Assembly (NCBI GenBank): GCA_905479985.1
Contig: CAJQOM010000013.1
Coordinates: 1 to 64,000, forward strand
DNA: 64,000 nt
Source of the DNA: an uncultured Gammaproteobacteria bacterium
Lineage (GTDB): Bacteria; Pseudomonadota; Gammaproteobacteria; Nitrosococcales; Methylophagaceae
Direction of reading: 5' to 3'
Shown: piece by piece, positions 1 through 7,617 of the stretch
Position numbering within the stretch: the stretch's first letter is position 1
Layout of the letters: each line of letters starts with the position of its first letter
The notes under the pieces: generated by a model
Told to the model about the DNA's origin: nothing
The model's input: only the letters and a program-made list of their open reading frames with translations
The model's database searches: none
Position numbers and translations under genes: made by a program

Positions 1-76
1 AGTCACCTTTCTGCCATCGATCCCACATCAGGGCTTTCTGAGTTTCCGTGTAATAAATCCGAGGTCTTTGTTTCAT
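1..76 (-). CDS. IS30-family transposase, N-terminal fragment (runs off window)
   Basis: Reading the minus strand from the ATG at 76-74 gives a peptide beginning MKQRPRIYYTETQKALMWD, the familiar N-terminus of one subgroup of IS30 transposases, which leads into a helix-turn-helix that binds the element ends. Only about 25 residues are visible because the gene continues past base 1. An AAGGAG ribosome site lies about 9 bases upstream of the ATG. Whether the full gene is intact cannot be told from this window. Confidence 0.65.
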   Translation of the reverse strand, partial: MKQRPRIYYTETQKALMWDRWQKGD

Positions 77-133
77 TTGCAACACTCCTTTTACTTACGT
101 AAATCTTATAGTGTTGCGTCGACCGGTTGAACT
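1..133 (-). mobile_element. IS30-family insertion sequence, left part outside the window
   Basis: The first ~133 bases look like the terminal part of an IS30-like element read on the minus strand: an outer end around 120-133 (accggttgaac on the plus strand), a short leader with a good AAGGAG ribosome site at about 85-90, then the transposase start at 76. The opposite end is not in the window, so the matching inverted repeat and the target duplication cannot be checked. The exact outer boundary is an estimate. Confidence 0.6.
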
Positions 134-285
134 CACAGCACACATCAGACACTCTGTATGATCGATCTTGATGTGTTCTATCGTCAATAGTAACTTGGGT
201 AGTTCAAACAGGTTAGGACGGCTTACAGATCAATCTAAAACCGCCTTATGTCAGTACGTTTTCTACACAAACCTATCTTTGTTAT

Positions 286-1359
286 TTATTGTTTTAGTTC
301 AAAGTTGAGTGGCTCGTTTCTAGCTATTTTCTGTTGAATTTCTTTTATCGACTTCTCTATAGCAACGAAACGTTCTGGTGTTGCAGGATGTGATGATGCA
401 TGGTTAGTAGCGATACTACCCGGGTGTATTGCTGCCATTCGACGCCAAAAGTCGGCTGAGCCTTCGAGTTCATAGCCAGATTTTGCTATCAAATACATGC
501 CTACATAATCGGCTTCAGCTTCAAAGTCTTGTGAGTAGGCATTTGCAGACATCTTACCAAACGCATTTTGGGTATCAATGCCGTATGCAGCGGCAACGAC
601 GTCAAAGATGGTCCCTATTACATAGTTAGTAGTTTTTGCTGAGATATGTTCCATTATGTTGTGGGCAATTTCGTGTCCAACAACTAGGCTGAGCTCCTTG
701 TCACTTTGCGTGAACCGCATCATGCCTTGAGTAAAAATAATATTATCGCCATCGGCAAAGGCATTAACCGTATCTATTTCTTGTAGCTGTACACCGTATT
801 TACATATATCAACAGTATTTATTGTATGTGTCTTTGTAAGCCCGCTTGAGTCTTCAACTTCTAGACTCCAAGTTGTTCTTTCTGGCTCTTCCTCGTTTAG
901 GGCTGCCAGTATTTTTGGGGCTTCTTTAGTGGCCGGAATGATTTTCCCATTGACCTTTTTGATGATGTCGCCTTTACGGATACCAGCCTGTTCTGCTGGG
1001 CTTTGTGGTGTTACAACTAGTACACGAACATTACTATCCATATTGAGTGCATCTCTAGCTGCTTGTTGTTGTTCTGCATCTTTGTAGGTATATATGTTTT
1101 GAGCAATAAAGCCTGCTGAAGGTATTGTGTTATCAACACATAAGTCTGAGTTGTTTTTTAATATAGGCCAGGCAGTGTTTTGTAGGCGCTCATACTGAGA
1201 GAAGTAGTTTTTTACAGCAAGCTCACGTTGTTTTCTTGCTTCATTGGCAACGGCACCTTCATCTACATCCATTCTGACTGTTTTAGGGGAGACAATACAG
1301 CCAGAGAATAGTAGAGATGAGATAAGTGAGATAGTAAGAAGTTTTAGCTTTCGCATCAT
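286..1359 (-). CDS. M48-family metalloprotease lipoprotein with PDZ domain
   Basis: A 357-residue secreted lipoprotein: the N-terminus is a short charged stretch plus hydrophobic segment ending in a lipobox LFSGC (Cys21). Residues ~95-185 resemble a PDZ domain (the segment around RKGDIIKKVNGK). The zinc protease signature HEIAH lies at 229-233, with the downstream glutamate ligand in EAEAD (~280-284), as in M48 peptidases. Family members act in the cell envelope, degrading damaged or misassembled proteins. The gene sits between an IS30-like end and an integrase, so it may be accessory rather than core. Start ATG at 1359 follows an AGGGAC ribosome site; a second ATG is immediately next to it. 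It differs from the BepA-like M48 protease at 4134, having PDZ instead of TPRs. Confidence 0.85.
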   Translation of the reverse strand: MMRKLKLLTISLISSLLFSGCIVSPKTVRMDVDEGAVANEARKQRELAVKNYFSQYERLQNTAWPILKNNSDLCVDNTIPSAGFIAQNIYTYKDAEQQQAARDALNMDSNVRVLVVTPQSPAEQAGIRKGDIIKKVNGKIIPATKEAPKILAALNEEEPERTTWSLEVEDSSGLTKTHTINTVDICKYGVQLQEIDTVNAFADGDNIIFTQGMMRFTQSDKELSLVVGHEIAHNIMEHISAKTTNYVIGTIFDVVAAAYGIDTQNAFGKMSANAYSQDFEAEADYVGMYLIAKSGYELEGSADFWRRMAAIHPGSIATNHASSHPATPERFVAIEKSIKEIQQKIARNEPLNFELKQ

Positions 1360-1413
1360 TTTAGTCCCTTAAAAGTTATAGTAAATGTACAGAAATTTAT
1401 TAAATTAATAAAG

Positions 1414-2640
1414 CTAACGATTCAACACAGCAACAGCATCAGACAAATGAGCAGGTGCAAGGTGAGCATAGCGTAGCGTCATCTTGATGTCTGAATGTCC
1501 AAGCAATTCACGTACGCTATTAAGGTCAACACCAGCACTGACAAGACGACTAGCAAAGTGATGACGCAAATCATGGAGTCGGAAGTCACTAATCTTTGCA
1601 TCACGTAGTAAGACCTTCCACGCTTTATCGATGTTGGTAAAACGTTTGCCATGTTTACCCACGAACACAGAACCAGCGTTTCGTTTTGTTTGGCGCTGCC
1701 ATGTTTGTAACACGTCAAAGGCTCCAACGTTAAGCGGTATATACCGTGTCTGACCTGTCTTTGACGTGTTACCTACAACGGTAATACGTTTATTGGTAAA
1801 GTCGACATCTTGCCAGCGTAGATTGAACATTTCACCTCGACGCATGCCGGTGTTTATCAGCAACAGAATCATAGGGTGAACGTGATCTTGATAACCGCCT
1901 AGGATGGCTTCTAAGCGTACAAATTGCTTACCATCATAGAAGGGATTTGATTTGGCTAAACGACGATCACGGGATCGTAGCGTGGCTCTCAGACGCTCTT
2001 CTTCATCAGGTGTTAAGTAACGAACAATTGCCCGACTATCAGACTTCTGTTTCTTGACCTTCGCGATGGGATTGGCATCAATTACTTCCCACTCAACAGC
2101 ACGATTGAACATGGCTTTTAACGTACCAATGTAGCGGTTGGACGTTGAAGCACTCAATCCGTCTTTATGACGTTTAGAACGCCACTTTTCAATATCCCAT
2201 GCTGTGACTCTATCAAGACGCTTATCAAACAGATGTTTAAACTGATTGAAGGGCATTCTATTTTTAGGCGTCTTATTGTGTGTGGTAAACCAAGGCAGGT
2301 AAGTGTCGGTGATGAAGTTGCCAAGTTTAGCCACTGGCTTAATGTTTCGTGCAGTTTGTTTCTCACGTTGTGGGTCACCACCGAGTTTTACTTCTGCATA
2401 GAGCTTCTCTGCGACCTTACGAGCGGCAGGAATGGAAAGGGCTGGGTAGTTACCGATTGTATAACGAAGACGACGGCCATCAGGAGCCGTATACATCAAG
2501 CTGAAGGTCATCGTGCCAGATATATAACGCTTGAGCTTAAAGCCAGCCATGACGGTGTCGGTGACTTCAAAATGCTTGTCGGTCTGTTGCTTACTCATCT
2601 TTGTAGCATGGGCAGGTGTAAGCTTGTGTTTATAGTCCAT
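1414..2640 (-). CDS. Tyrosine recombinase / site-specific integrase
   Basis: 408 residues with an N-terminal arm-binding domain (about 20-95, of the DUF4102 type seen in island and prophage integrases), a core-binding SAM-like domain (about 105-200) and a C-terminal catalytic domain. Active-site residues are visible: Arg in NTGMRRGE (267/268), HxxR at 356-359 (LHDLRHH), a second His in LLGHSD (382) and the nucleophilic Tyr391 in LRYAHL. All catalytic residues are present, so the enzyme looks functional. It would integrate or excise a mobile island. The element it belongs to is unclear: neighbours are an M48 protease and an unknown membrane protein, and the closest tRNA gene lies ~1 kb away with the opposite geometry to a classical tRNA-3'-end insertion. 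Confidence 0.92.
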   Translation of the reverse strand: MDYKHKLTPAHATKMSKQQTDKHFEVTDTVMAGFKLKRYISGTMTFSLMYTAPDGRRLRYTIGNYPALSIPAARKVAEKLYAEVKLGGDPQREKQTARNIKPVAKLGNFITDTYLPWFTTHNKTPKNRMPFNQFKHLFDKRLDRVTAWDIEKWRSKRHKDGLSASTSNRYIGTLKAMFNRAVEWEVIDANPIAKVKKQKSDSRAIVRYLTPDEEERLRATLRSRDRRLAKSNPFYDGKQFVRLEAILGGYQDHVHPMILLLINTGMRRGEMFNLRWQDVDFTNKRITVVGNTSKTGQTRYIPLNVGAFDVLQTWQRQTKRNAGSVFVGKHGKRFTNIDKAWKVLLRDAKISDFRLHDLRHHFASRLVSAGVDLNSVRELLGHSDIKMTLRYAHLAPAHLSDAVAVLNR

Positions 2641-2644
2641 AGAA

Positions 2645-2696
2645 TGGCTTCCTGACTGGTTTTAAGGCCAGTTTAGCAAGCCTAGGTAGGAAGCCA
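2645..2696. repeat. Nested inverted repeat upstream of the integrase
   Basis: TGGCTTCCT (2645-2653) is matched by AGGAAGCCA (2688-2696), and inside it ACTGG (2655-2659) pairs with CCAGT (2668-2672). The outer repeat begins five bases upstream of the integrase start codon. It could be a recombinase or excisionase binding region or a control hairpin in the leader of the integrase mRNA; function is inference. Confidence 0.45.
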
Positions 2697-2769
2697 AGGG
2701 TAGTATGATTTGTTGGGTAATAACTATGTATGATAAAAGTAGACAGTATCTAATTTGCACAGAACGAGA

Positions 2770-3507
2770 ATGAAAATGAAATTATTCCCTTCCCTTAATG
2801 AAAGGCTTCTTACCATAGCTATACTTGCTTTTGTATCAGGTCTGGTTTTGGGTCTTGTGGCAACTGTATCTAAAGCGGAACTCGTAACTGCTGCTCTAAC
2901 TCTATCAGCTACATTTTTGGGTGCCTACTATGCATTCTCATTACAGTCTAAGAAAGCTAAGCTTGAACAACTTCAACAAAGGAAGACACAAGGCAATCTG
3001 GCTATTTTTAATATCTCAAGAATTTATAATATGTTTCTTTGTGTTAGGAATCAGTTCATAGATCCATCTAGAGATTCGCTTGGAAGGCATTTTGAGATAC
3101 AGGCTTCATATGAGTTCGAAAAGAACTTCGATTTTAATTATGCAGAGTTAGCTTTCCTATTTAACAGTACCGTTCCAAACATACTAGGTGAGATAAACAC
3201 GTTACATAATCAAGTTACGTCGACGATCGAATTGATAAATCATCGTTCAGCTTTTCATAGAGAGCAACTTCAACCTAAATTAGAATCAGCTGGCTTAGTA
3301 GGTGACGGTTACAATCTTGAAGAGGTGGAAAAGGTGGTTGGCCCGAGACTTACCATAACTATGAAAACATCGACTGATGATATGGTAGAAGCTGTTGATG
3401 ATATTATTGAAAGGTGTGAAACGATCTCAAAAGAGTTGAATAGGGTTTTGGTTGAGAGACTAGATGAGACTGGTATTGTTAGCTTGATTCCTGTTGACAA
3501 TGCATAA
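2770..3507 (+). CDS. Hypothetical two-helix membrane protein
   Basis: About 245 residues starting at ATG 2770 (a TTG at 2755 is an alternative). The N-terminal ~60 residues contain two adjacent hydrophobic helices (LLTIAILAFVSGLVLGL and an alanine/leucine-rich second segment), followed by a basic stretch and a soluble, largely helical cytoplasmic domain with many charged residues. I recognise no catalytic motif or family. The layout (short membrane hairpin plus helical domain) is common in small accessory or phage-resistance proteins, but nothing here proves such a role. It lies between the integrase (divergent) and tRNA-Arg, so it is probably part of the same accessory segment. Confidence 0.6.
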   Translation: MKMKLFPSLNERLLTIAILAFVSGLVLGLVATVSKAELVTAALTLSATFLGAYYAFSLQSKKAKLEQLQQRKTQGNLAIFNISRIYNMFLCVRNQFIDPSRDSLGRHFEIQASYEFEKNFDFNYAELAFLFNSTVPNILGEINTLHNQVTSTIELINHRSAFHREQLQPKLESAGLVGDGYNLEEVEKVVGPRLTITMKTSTDDMVEAVDDIIERCETISKELNRVLVERLDETGIVSLIPVDNA

Positions 3508-3651
3508 AATTTATACCGTTGATTAGACAACAATAACCTTTAAGAACGAGTTCCATTGAAATTGCACCGTTTGTTAAAATACAACGCCGCTCGCATGCCG
3601 CTCATCAGCCGTTTTAACAAGCTTTACGTCGAACAGCTAAACTTACCCTGC

Positions 3652-3657
3652 TATAAT
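3652..3657 (+). promoter_or_regulatory. -10 box of the tRNA-Arg promoter
   Basis: A perfect TATAAT sits 10 bases before the mature tRNA end, followed by a G+C-rich stretch typical of stringently controlled stable-RNA promoters. The best -35 match 17 bases upstream (TCGAAC) is poor. Confidence 0.55.
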
Positions 3658-3667
3658 GCCTGCCGTT

Positions 3668-3744
3668 GCCCCCGTAGCTCAGCTGGATAGAGCGTCCCCC
3701 TCCTAAGGGGAAGGTCGTGCGTTCGAATCGCGCCGGGGGCACCA
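3668..3744 (+). tRNA. tRNA-Arg (anticodon CCT)
   Basis: A full cloverleaf can be folded: acceptor GCCCCCG/CGGGGGC, D stem GCTC/GAGC, anticodon stem TCCCC/GGGGA enclosing loop CTCCTAA with anticodon CCT, and T loop GTTCGAATC. The CCA tail (3742-3744) is genome-encoded. It reads the rare AGG arginine codon. This tRNA class is a frequent integration target for islands, but I saw no second copy of its 3' end in the window. Confidence 0.95.
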
Positions 3745-3752
3745 AAAGGTGT

Positions 3753-4028
3753 TTAGATATAAAGCGTAATGTCCGCTTCGCTGGCGAATTCTAAGAAGGT
3801 GGCTGCACCACCTCGGCTGATATTTTGGATAAAGTCTTCATCTTTGAAATCAAACAAGTCGACGGTCATTTTGCAGAAAGCAGGAATATCTTGTTTGGCC
3901 CTGATATCTGTGGCGATGAGGTGTAAGCATTCACCCGCAGACATGCCGGATAAGGCTTGGCGTGCTTTTAAAACAGGCAGAGGACAGTTTAGTTCTGAAG
4001 TGTCGAGTTCTAGATTAAAATCTGACAT
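3753..4028 (-). CDS. TusA-like sulfurtransferase / SirA-family protein
   Basis: 91 residues with the TusA/SirA/YeeD fold. The hallmark CPxP motif near the N-terminus (NCPLPVLKARQAL, Cys15) carries persulfide sulfur in this family, which passes sulfur to tRNA thiolation, molybdenum-cofactor enzymes or sulfur-oxidation proteins. The stop codon is 9 bases from the tRNA-Arg on the opposite strand. It is divergent from the BepA-SoxYZ operon, so a link with SoxYZ is suggested by proximity only. It is not certain whether this is the tRNA-modification TusA or a sulfur-trafficking paralogue, so no symbol is given. Confidence 0.85.
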   Translation of the reverse strand: MSDFNLELDTSELNCPLPVLKARQALSGMSAGECLHLIATDIRAKQDIPAFCKMTVDLFDFKDEDFIQNISRGGAATFLEFASEADITLYI

Positions 4029-4133
4029 AAGTCCTTTCCAAAGTCATCGTTTTAGCTTTTAATGCAATGATAAACTTAACTGAAGCAGTTGTCTCTTGGA
4101 ACCCTCCCGATGCACGGAATGTCTAGACTGACT

Positions 4134-5582
4134 ATGAGAATACGATTTGTCATTACCTTAATGGCTTTGTTAGCTTGGCCATTTTCTTATGGCAACGCGG
4201 CTGACATTGCTTTGCCAGATATTGGCGACAGTGCTGGCGCGTTGATTTCTCCGCAACAGGAATATCGTATCGGGCAGGCTTTTTTCTGGCGATTACAGCA
4301 GTCTGTTGATTTGGTTGAAGATCCAGAAGTGAATCATTATATTAAGAGCTTAGGCCAGCGTTTAGTGTCTCACAGTGATGCGCCTGCTTTGCCTTTTAAA
4401 TTTTTTATGGTGCCTGACCCAACGGTGAATGCTTTTGCGGCACCAGGTGGGTTTATTGGCGTCAATGCAGGACTGTTATTGACGAGCCAACAAGAAGATG
4501 AGTTAGCATCGGTATTAGCGCATGAAATCGCGCATGTCACACAACGGCATCTATTACGAAGTGTTGAAAAACATAATCAATCGAGCATACCTCGTGCGGC
4601 AGCGTTGTTAGGGGCTGCTTTACTAGCAGCTGTTGACCCACAGGCTGGGGTAGCTGCATTAACGGTCGTGCAAGCGAGTGCAGTTCAAGCTCAGATTGAT
4701 CATACGCGTGCGCATGAGGCTGAGGCTGATAATTTGGGCATGTTGAATTTGGTACGTTCCGGGTTTGATGCGCAGGCAATGCCGACGTTTTTTGAACGTC
4801 TTCAGCAAACAAGTCGGTTTTATACCGGTAATAAGGTGCCAGAGTTTTTACGGACTCATCCGGTGACGACATCCCGAATAGCTGAGGCGCGTGGTCGTGC
4901 AGTGACTTATCAGGAAAGAAGCCAGAGACGTGATGACTTGTCGTTCTATTTAATACGTGAAAAGTTACGGGTGATGACAACGTCTAACTTGATTGCGTTA
5001 AAGCAACATTATGTTAATACGATTAAGAAAGGCAATAACCGGAATACAGTTGCAACACGTTATGGTTATGGCTTGGTTTTATCTGAGATGGGGGAATACA
5101 GCAAGGCGCGTAAGGCAATAAAAGCGTTAATTTCTGAGGATAAAGAGCGATTAACTTATCAATTGGCTTTAGCTGATATTGAAAAAGCCAATGGTCGATT
5201 ATCCGAAGCATTAACGATTTATAAGGTGAATCAAAAGTTGTATCCGAATGATTACGCTTTGTCAGTAGAGCAAGCGATAGCGCTGCTACAAGTGCGTGAT
5301 CCTGCACAGGCATCGGCATTATTATTAGTGCAACTGGAGGCTGGTCGGGGTTCTGGTCAGTTGTATAAATTGTTGGCACAAGCACAAGGTGATTTGGGCA
5401 AGACGAGCGATGCGCATGGTTGGTTAGGTGAGTATTACTATAGTGCTGGTCGCTTTGAACAATCAGAAGAGCAGTTTAAGTTAGCTGTAAAGTCAGCACG
5501 AGGTGATCAATATCAATTGGCTAAGTTGAACTCTCGGTTACGTGAAGTTGAGGCGACTCAAGTATTGATGGAAGCGCTATGA
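4134..5582 (+). CDS. bepA: BepA/YfgC-like periplasmic M48 metalloprotease with TPR repeats
   Basis: Roughly 482 residues from ATG 4134: a clear signal peptide, an M48 domain with HEIAH and the downstream HEAEAD ligand motif, and a C-terminal half of helical repeats (AKARKAIKAL, LSEALTIYKV, and so on) typical of TPRs. This is the architecture of BepA, which in E. coli degrades or matures LptD and other outer-membrane barrels at the BAM complex. Upstream starts at 4089 (TTG), 4110 and 4119 are in frame; 4134 was chosen because it gives the cleanest signal peptide. The stop overlaps the soxY start by 4 bases (ATGA), so the protease and SoxYZ are translationally coupled, which is an unusual partnership. 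Confidence 0.88.
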   Translation: MRIRFVITLMALLAWPFSYGNAADIALPDIGDSAGALISPQQEYRIGQAFFWRLQQSVDLVEDPEVNHYIKSLGQRLVSHSDAPALPFKFFMVPDPTVNAFAAPGGFIGVNAGLLLTSQQEDELASVLAHEIAHVTQRHLLRSVEKHNQSSIPRAAALLGAALLAAVDPQAGVAALTVVQASAVQAQIDHTRAHEAEADNLGMLNLVRSGFDAQAMPTFFERLQQTSRFYTGNKVPEFLRTHPVTTSRIAEARGRAVTYQERSQRRDDLSFYLIREKLRVMTTSNLIALKQHYVNTIKKGNNRNTVATRYGYGLVLSEMGEYSKARKAIKALISEDKERLTYQLALADIEKANGRLSEALTIYKVNQKLYPNDYALSVEQAIALLQVRDPAQASALLLVQLEAGRGSGQLYKLLAQAQGDLGKTSDAHGWLGEYYYSAGRFEQSEEQFKLAVKSARGDQYQLAKLNSRLREVEATQVLMEAL

Positions 5583-6070
5583 CATCGACGATTCAATCTG
5601 GCCGAAGAACGGTATTAAAGCAGTTTATCTCAGCATCAACATTAGCGATGGTGGCGGCCAGTGGTTTGTTATTGCCGCAACGTGTTTTAGCGCATTGGCC
5701 GAATGATGCTTTCGGCGCTGACACGGTGGAAGATGTTCTGTTGGCTTTGATGGGCCAAGCCGATGAAATTAAAAATAGTGATGTGACATTTTCTGTTGGT
5801 AAGCCGGCGAAGTTGGTGACGAATGGTCAGTCTGTGACGGTTGAAGTTGCAAGTCGCTTAGCTAATATCGAACGGGTTGCCGTGTTAGTTGATAATAACC
5901 CCAACCCTTTGGTCATGAGTTTTGATTTGACGGGTTCAGTCATGATGCCGTTGAAATCGAGAATTAAAATTGTCGAGGGTGAATCTCAGGTTATTGCCGT
6001 GATTCGGGCGGATGGAAAACTTTATAAAACGACACGTAATTTACGTGTCTATGCGGGCGGTAACCCTTAA
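5579..6070 (+). CDS. soxY: SoxY-like sulfur carrier protein lacking the active cysteine
   Basis: 163 residues with a twin-arginine signal (SGRRTVLKQF then a hydrophobic stretch ending near VLA) and the immunoglobulin-like SoxY fold (VEVASRLANIERVAVLVDNNP). Canonical SoxY ends in GGCGG, whose cysteine carries the sulfur intermediates of thiosulfate oxidation. Here the protein ends LRVYAGGNP, and no cysteine occurs anywhere in it. It therefore cannot bind substrate covalently in the known way. It overlaps bepA by 4 bases and soxZ by 1, so a SoxYZ heterodimer is probably made. No soxA, soxB, soxX or soxCD is nearby. It may be a non-covalent binding or chaperone-like derivative. Confidence 0.85.
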   Translation: MTSTIQSGRRTVLKQFISASTLAMVAASGLLLPQRVLAHWPNDAFGADTVEDVLLALMGQADEIKNSDVTFSVGKPAKLVTNGQSVTVEVASRLANIERVAVLVDNNPNPLVMSFDLTGSVMMPLKSRIKIVEGESQVIAVIRADGKLYKTTRNLRVYAGGNP

Positions 6071-6387
6071 TGTCGATGTTACACCAAGATCGACTAAGGG
6101 CAACGTTACATGCTGAGCATACTGAAGTACGCGTATTGTTGATACATCCAATGACATCTGGGCGCAGCGTTAATAAGGTGTTGGATGCGTCACCGCTTCA
6201 TTTTATTCAAGATATTCATTGTTGGCGAAATGATGAGACGATGTTGACGGTAAAGTGTGGGCCTGCGACAGCTGAAAATCCCTACTTTTCTTTTCGGCTT
6301 GTCGGTGGTGAGCTTGGTGACAAGATTAAAGTCCGCTGGGTTGATAATCTTGGCGAGAAAGGGGCTGTTCAAGCCTTAGTAAAATAA
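6070..6387 (+). CDS. soxZ: SoxZ, partner of SoxY
   Basis: 105 residues with the SoxZ fold and its recognisable landmarks: HPMTSGR near residue 30, NPYFSFRL around 77 and WVDNLGE near the C-terminus. In thiosulfate oxidation SoxZ forms a tight dimer with SoxY and presents the SoxY cysteine arm to SoxAX, SoxB and SoxCD. The start codon overlaps the soxY stop (TAATG). No signal peptide is present, consistent with co-export on the Tat signal of SoxY. Because the partner SoxY has no cysteine, the role of this pair is uncertain. Confidence 0.9.
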   Translation: MSMLHQDRLRATLHAEHTEVRVLLIHPMTSGRSVNKVLDASPLHFIQDIHCWRNDETMLTVKCGPATAENPYFSFRLVGGELGDKIKVRWVDNLGEKGAVQALVK

Positions 6388-6398
6388 GCTATTAGGCT

Positions 6399-6857
6399 TT
6401 AGTGCCCACCTTGTTTTGCTATATAGCATTGATGGTATTCTTCGGCGGCATAAAAGGTGTCAGCCGGTGTAATTTCAGTGACAATAGGGTGTTTGCTAAA
6501 GCGCGTTTGATTAAGGTTTTGTTTTTTGCTGGTCGCTAATGCTTGTTGTTCAGGCGTGTGGTAAAAAATAGCGGATCGGTATTGTGTCCCTCTGTCTGGG
6601 CCTTGTTGGTTTAATGTTGTCGGGTCATGAATTTGCCAGAAAAAGTCGAGTAGTTGTTCGTAGCTGATCAGGGCTGAGTCAAAGGTGACTTCTATGGCTT
6701 CAGCGTGGCCGGTCGCCCCGGTGCAGACCGCTTTATAGTCGGGTGATTCAGTCTGGCCAGCGGTGTAACCGACGCGGGTCGAGATAATGCCTGTGAGTTG
6801 TCGAAATTTGGCTTCAACACCCCAGAAACAGCCTGCTGCAAAAGTTGCGATGTCCAT
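6399..6857 (-). CDS. msrA: Peptide-methionine (S)-S-oxide reductase MsrA
   Basis: 152 residues from ATG 6857, which is preceded by AAGGAA; a longer in-frame start at 6893 gives an unlikely His-rich extension. The catalytic motif GCFWGVEAKF lies right at the N-terminus, followed by the GYTAGQTESPDY and GHAEAIEV segments of the MsrA family and the aromatic/acidic substrate residues in YHQCY. MsrA reduces the S-epimer of methionine sulfoxide in proteins and free methionine, using thioredoxin. The gene converges on soxZ with only 11 bases between, and no clear terminator is visible. Confidence 0.95.
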   Translation of the reverse strand: MDIATFAAGCFWGVEAKFRQLTGIISTRVGYTAGQTESPDYKAVCTGATGHAEAIEVTFDSALISYEQLLDFFWQIHDPTTLNQQGPDRGTQYRSAIFYHTPEQQALATSKKQNLNQTRFSKHPIVTEITPADTFYAAEEYHQCYIAKQGGH

Positions 6858-6949
6858 TGTTTGTTCCTTATCGTGATGATGTGGTTGCGCCACTATATGA
6901 AAGCTTCTATCCTTAAAGGATTGTTTAATTTATCTTAACTCAAAGTAGG

Positions 6950-7615
6950 ATGTTGATGGTGTTAAACCGAGATACTGCCCATTTCAATATGTTGGAGCAA
7001 CAAGTGCGGCCGACGGATGTGTCGGATGTGCGTTTGTTGGCGGCTTTACGTCAAGTGAAGCGCGTTGACTTTATTGGCGCTGACTTAGCCGGATTGGCTT
7101 ATGCGGATACGGCGTTGCCTATGGGCTTTGGCCAAACGATGTTGCCCCCCATTACACAAAGCAAAATGTTGCAAGCATTGGCGGTTCAGGAGAATGAATC
7201 TGTCTTTGAAATTGGGACTGGCACCGGTTACTTGACGGCATTGCTAGCGGTGTTAGCGAAGTCGGTTGAGACGGTTGAAATCGTACCGGAATTATCGGCA
7301 ATGGCTGTACAGAATCTACAGGCTGGAGGCTTCGACAATGTCGTGTGTCATGTTGGCGATGCTGCGACACAGTGGCCTTTGAATGAGCGTGTTGATGTGA
7401 TTGTGTCGACGGCTGCTTTTGTGACGATACCAGAGGCCTATTTGCTCCAGCTAGAAGTCGGTGGCCGAATGTTGGCAGTGGTTGGCGAAGGTAAGACAAT
7501 GGAAATGCAGCTAGTGAACCGTGTTGCTGAAAGAGAATGGCAAACAAAAACGGTATTAGAAACCGTGATTCCGCCGGTTATTAATGCCGAACCTCAACCT
7601 GAATTTGAATTTTAA
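6950..7615 (+). CDS. PCMT-like methyltransferase (protein-L-isoaspartate methyltransferase family)
   Basis: 221 residues. The SAM-binding motif I appears as VFEIGTGTGYLTALLA (~85-100), preceded by the family-specific LPMGFGQTM/PITQSKML segment. It is a member of the PCMT family but distinct from the canonical pcm at 47358: motif I here is EIGTGTGYLT and the C-terminal part is shorter. A PCMT-like gene followed by rhodanese and tolC is an arrangement known in other gammaproteobacteria, so this copy belongs to that locus; whether it repairs isoaspartate is not shown. The next gene starts 2 bases after its stop. Confidence 0.82.
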   Translation: MLMVLNRDTAHFNMLEQQVRPTDVSDVRLLAALRQVKRVDFIGADLAGLAYADTALPMGFGQTMLPPITQSKMLQALAVQENESVFEIGTGTGYLTALLAVLAKSVETVEIVPELSAMAVQNLQAGGFDNVVCHVGDAATQWPLNERVDVIVSTAAFVTIPEAYLLQLEVGGRMLAVVGEGKTMEMQLVNRVAEREWQTKTVLETVIPPVINAEPQPEFEF

Positions 7616-7617
7616 AT

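Noticed and set aside
2645-3744. Attachment site made by the tRNA-Arg 3' end
   Set aside because: No second copy of the tRNA 3' end was seen on the island side, and the integrase lies on the 5' side of the tRNA.
4537-4980. A long minus-strand reading frame opposite the BepA-like gene
   Set aside because: It has no signal, family pattern or ribosome site and lies wholly inside a well-supported protease gene.
5579-6387. Full Sox thiosulfate-oxidation system
   Set aside because: Only SoxYZ is present; the essential SoxY cysteine is missing and soxA, soxX, soxB and soxCD are not in the window.
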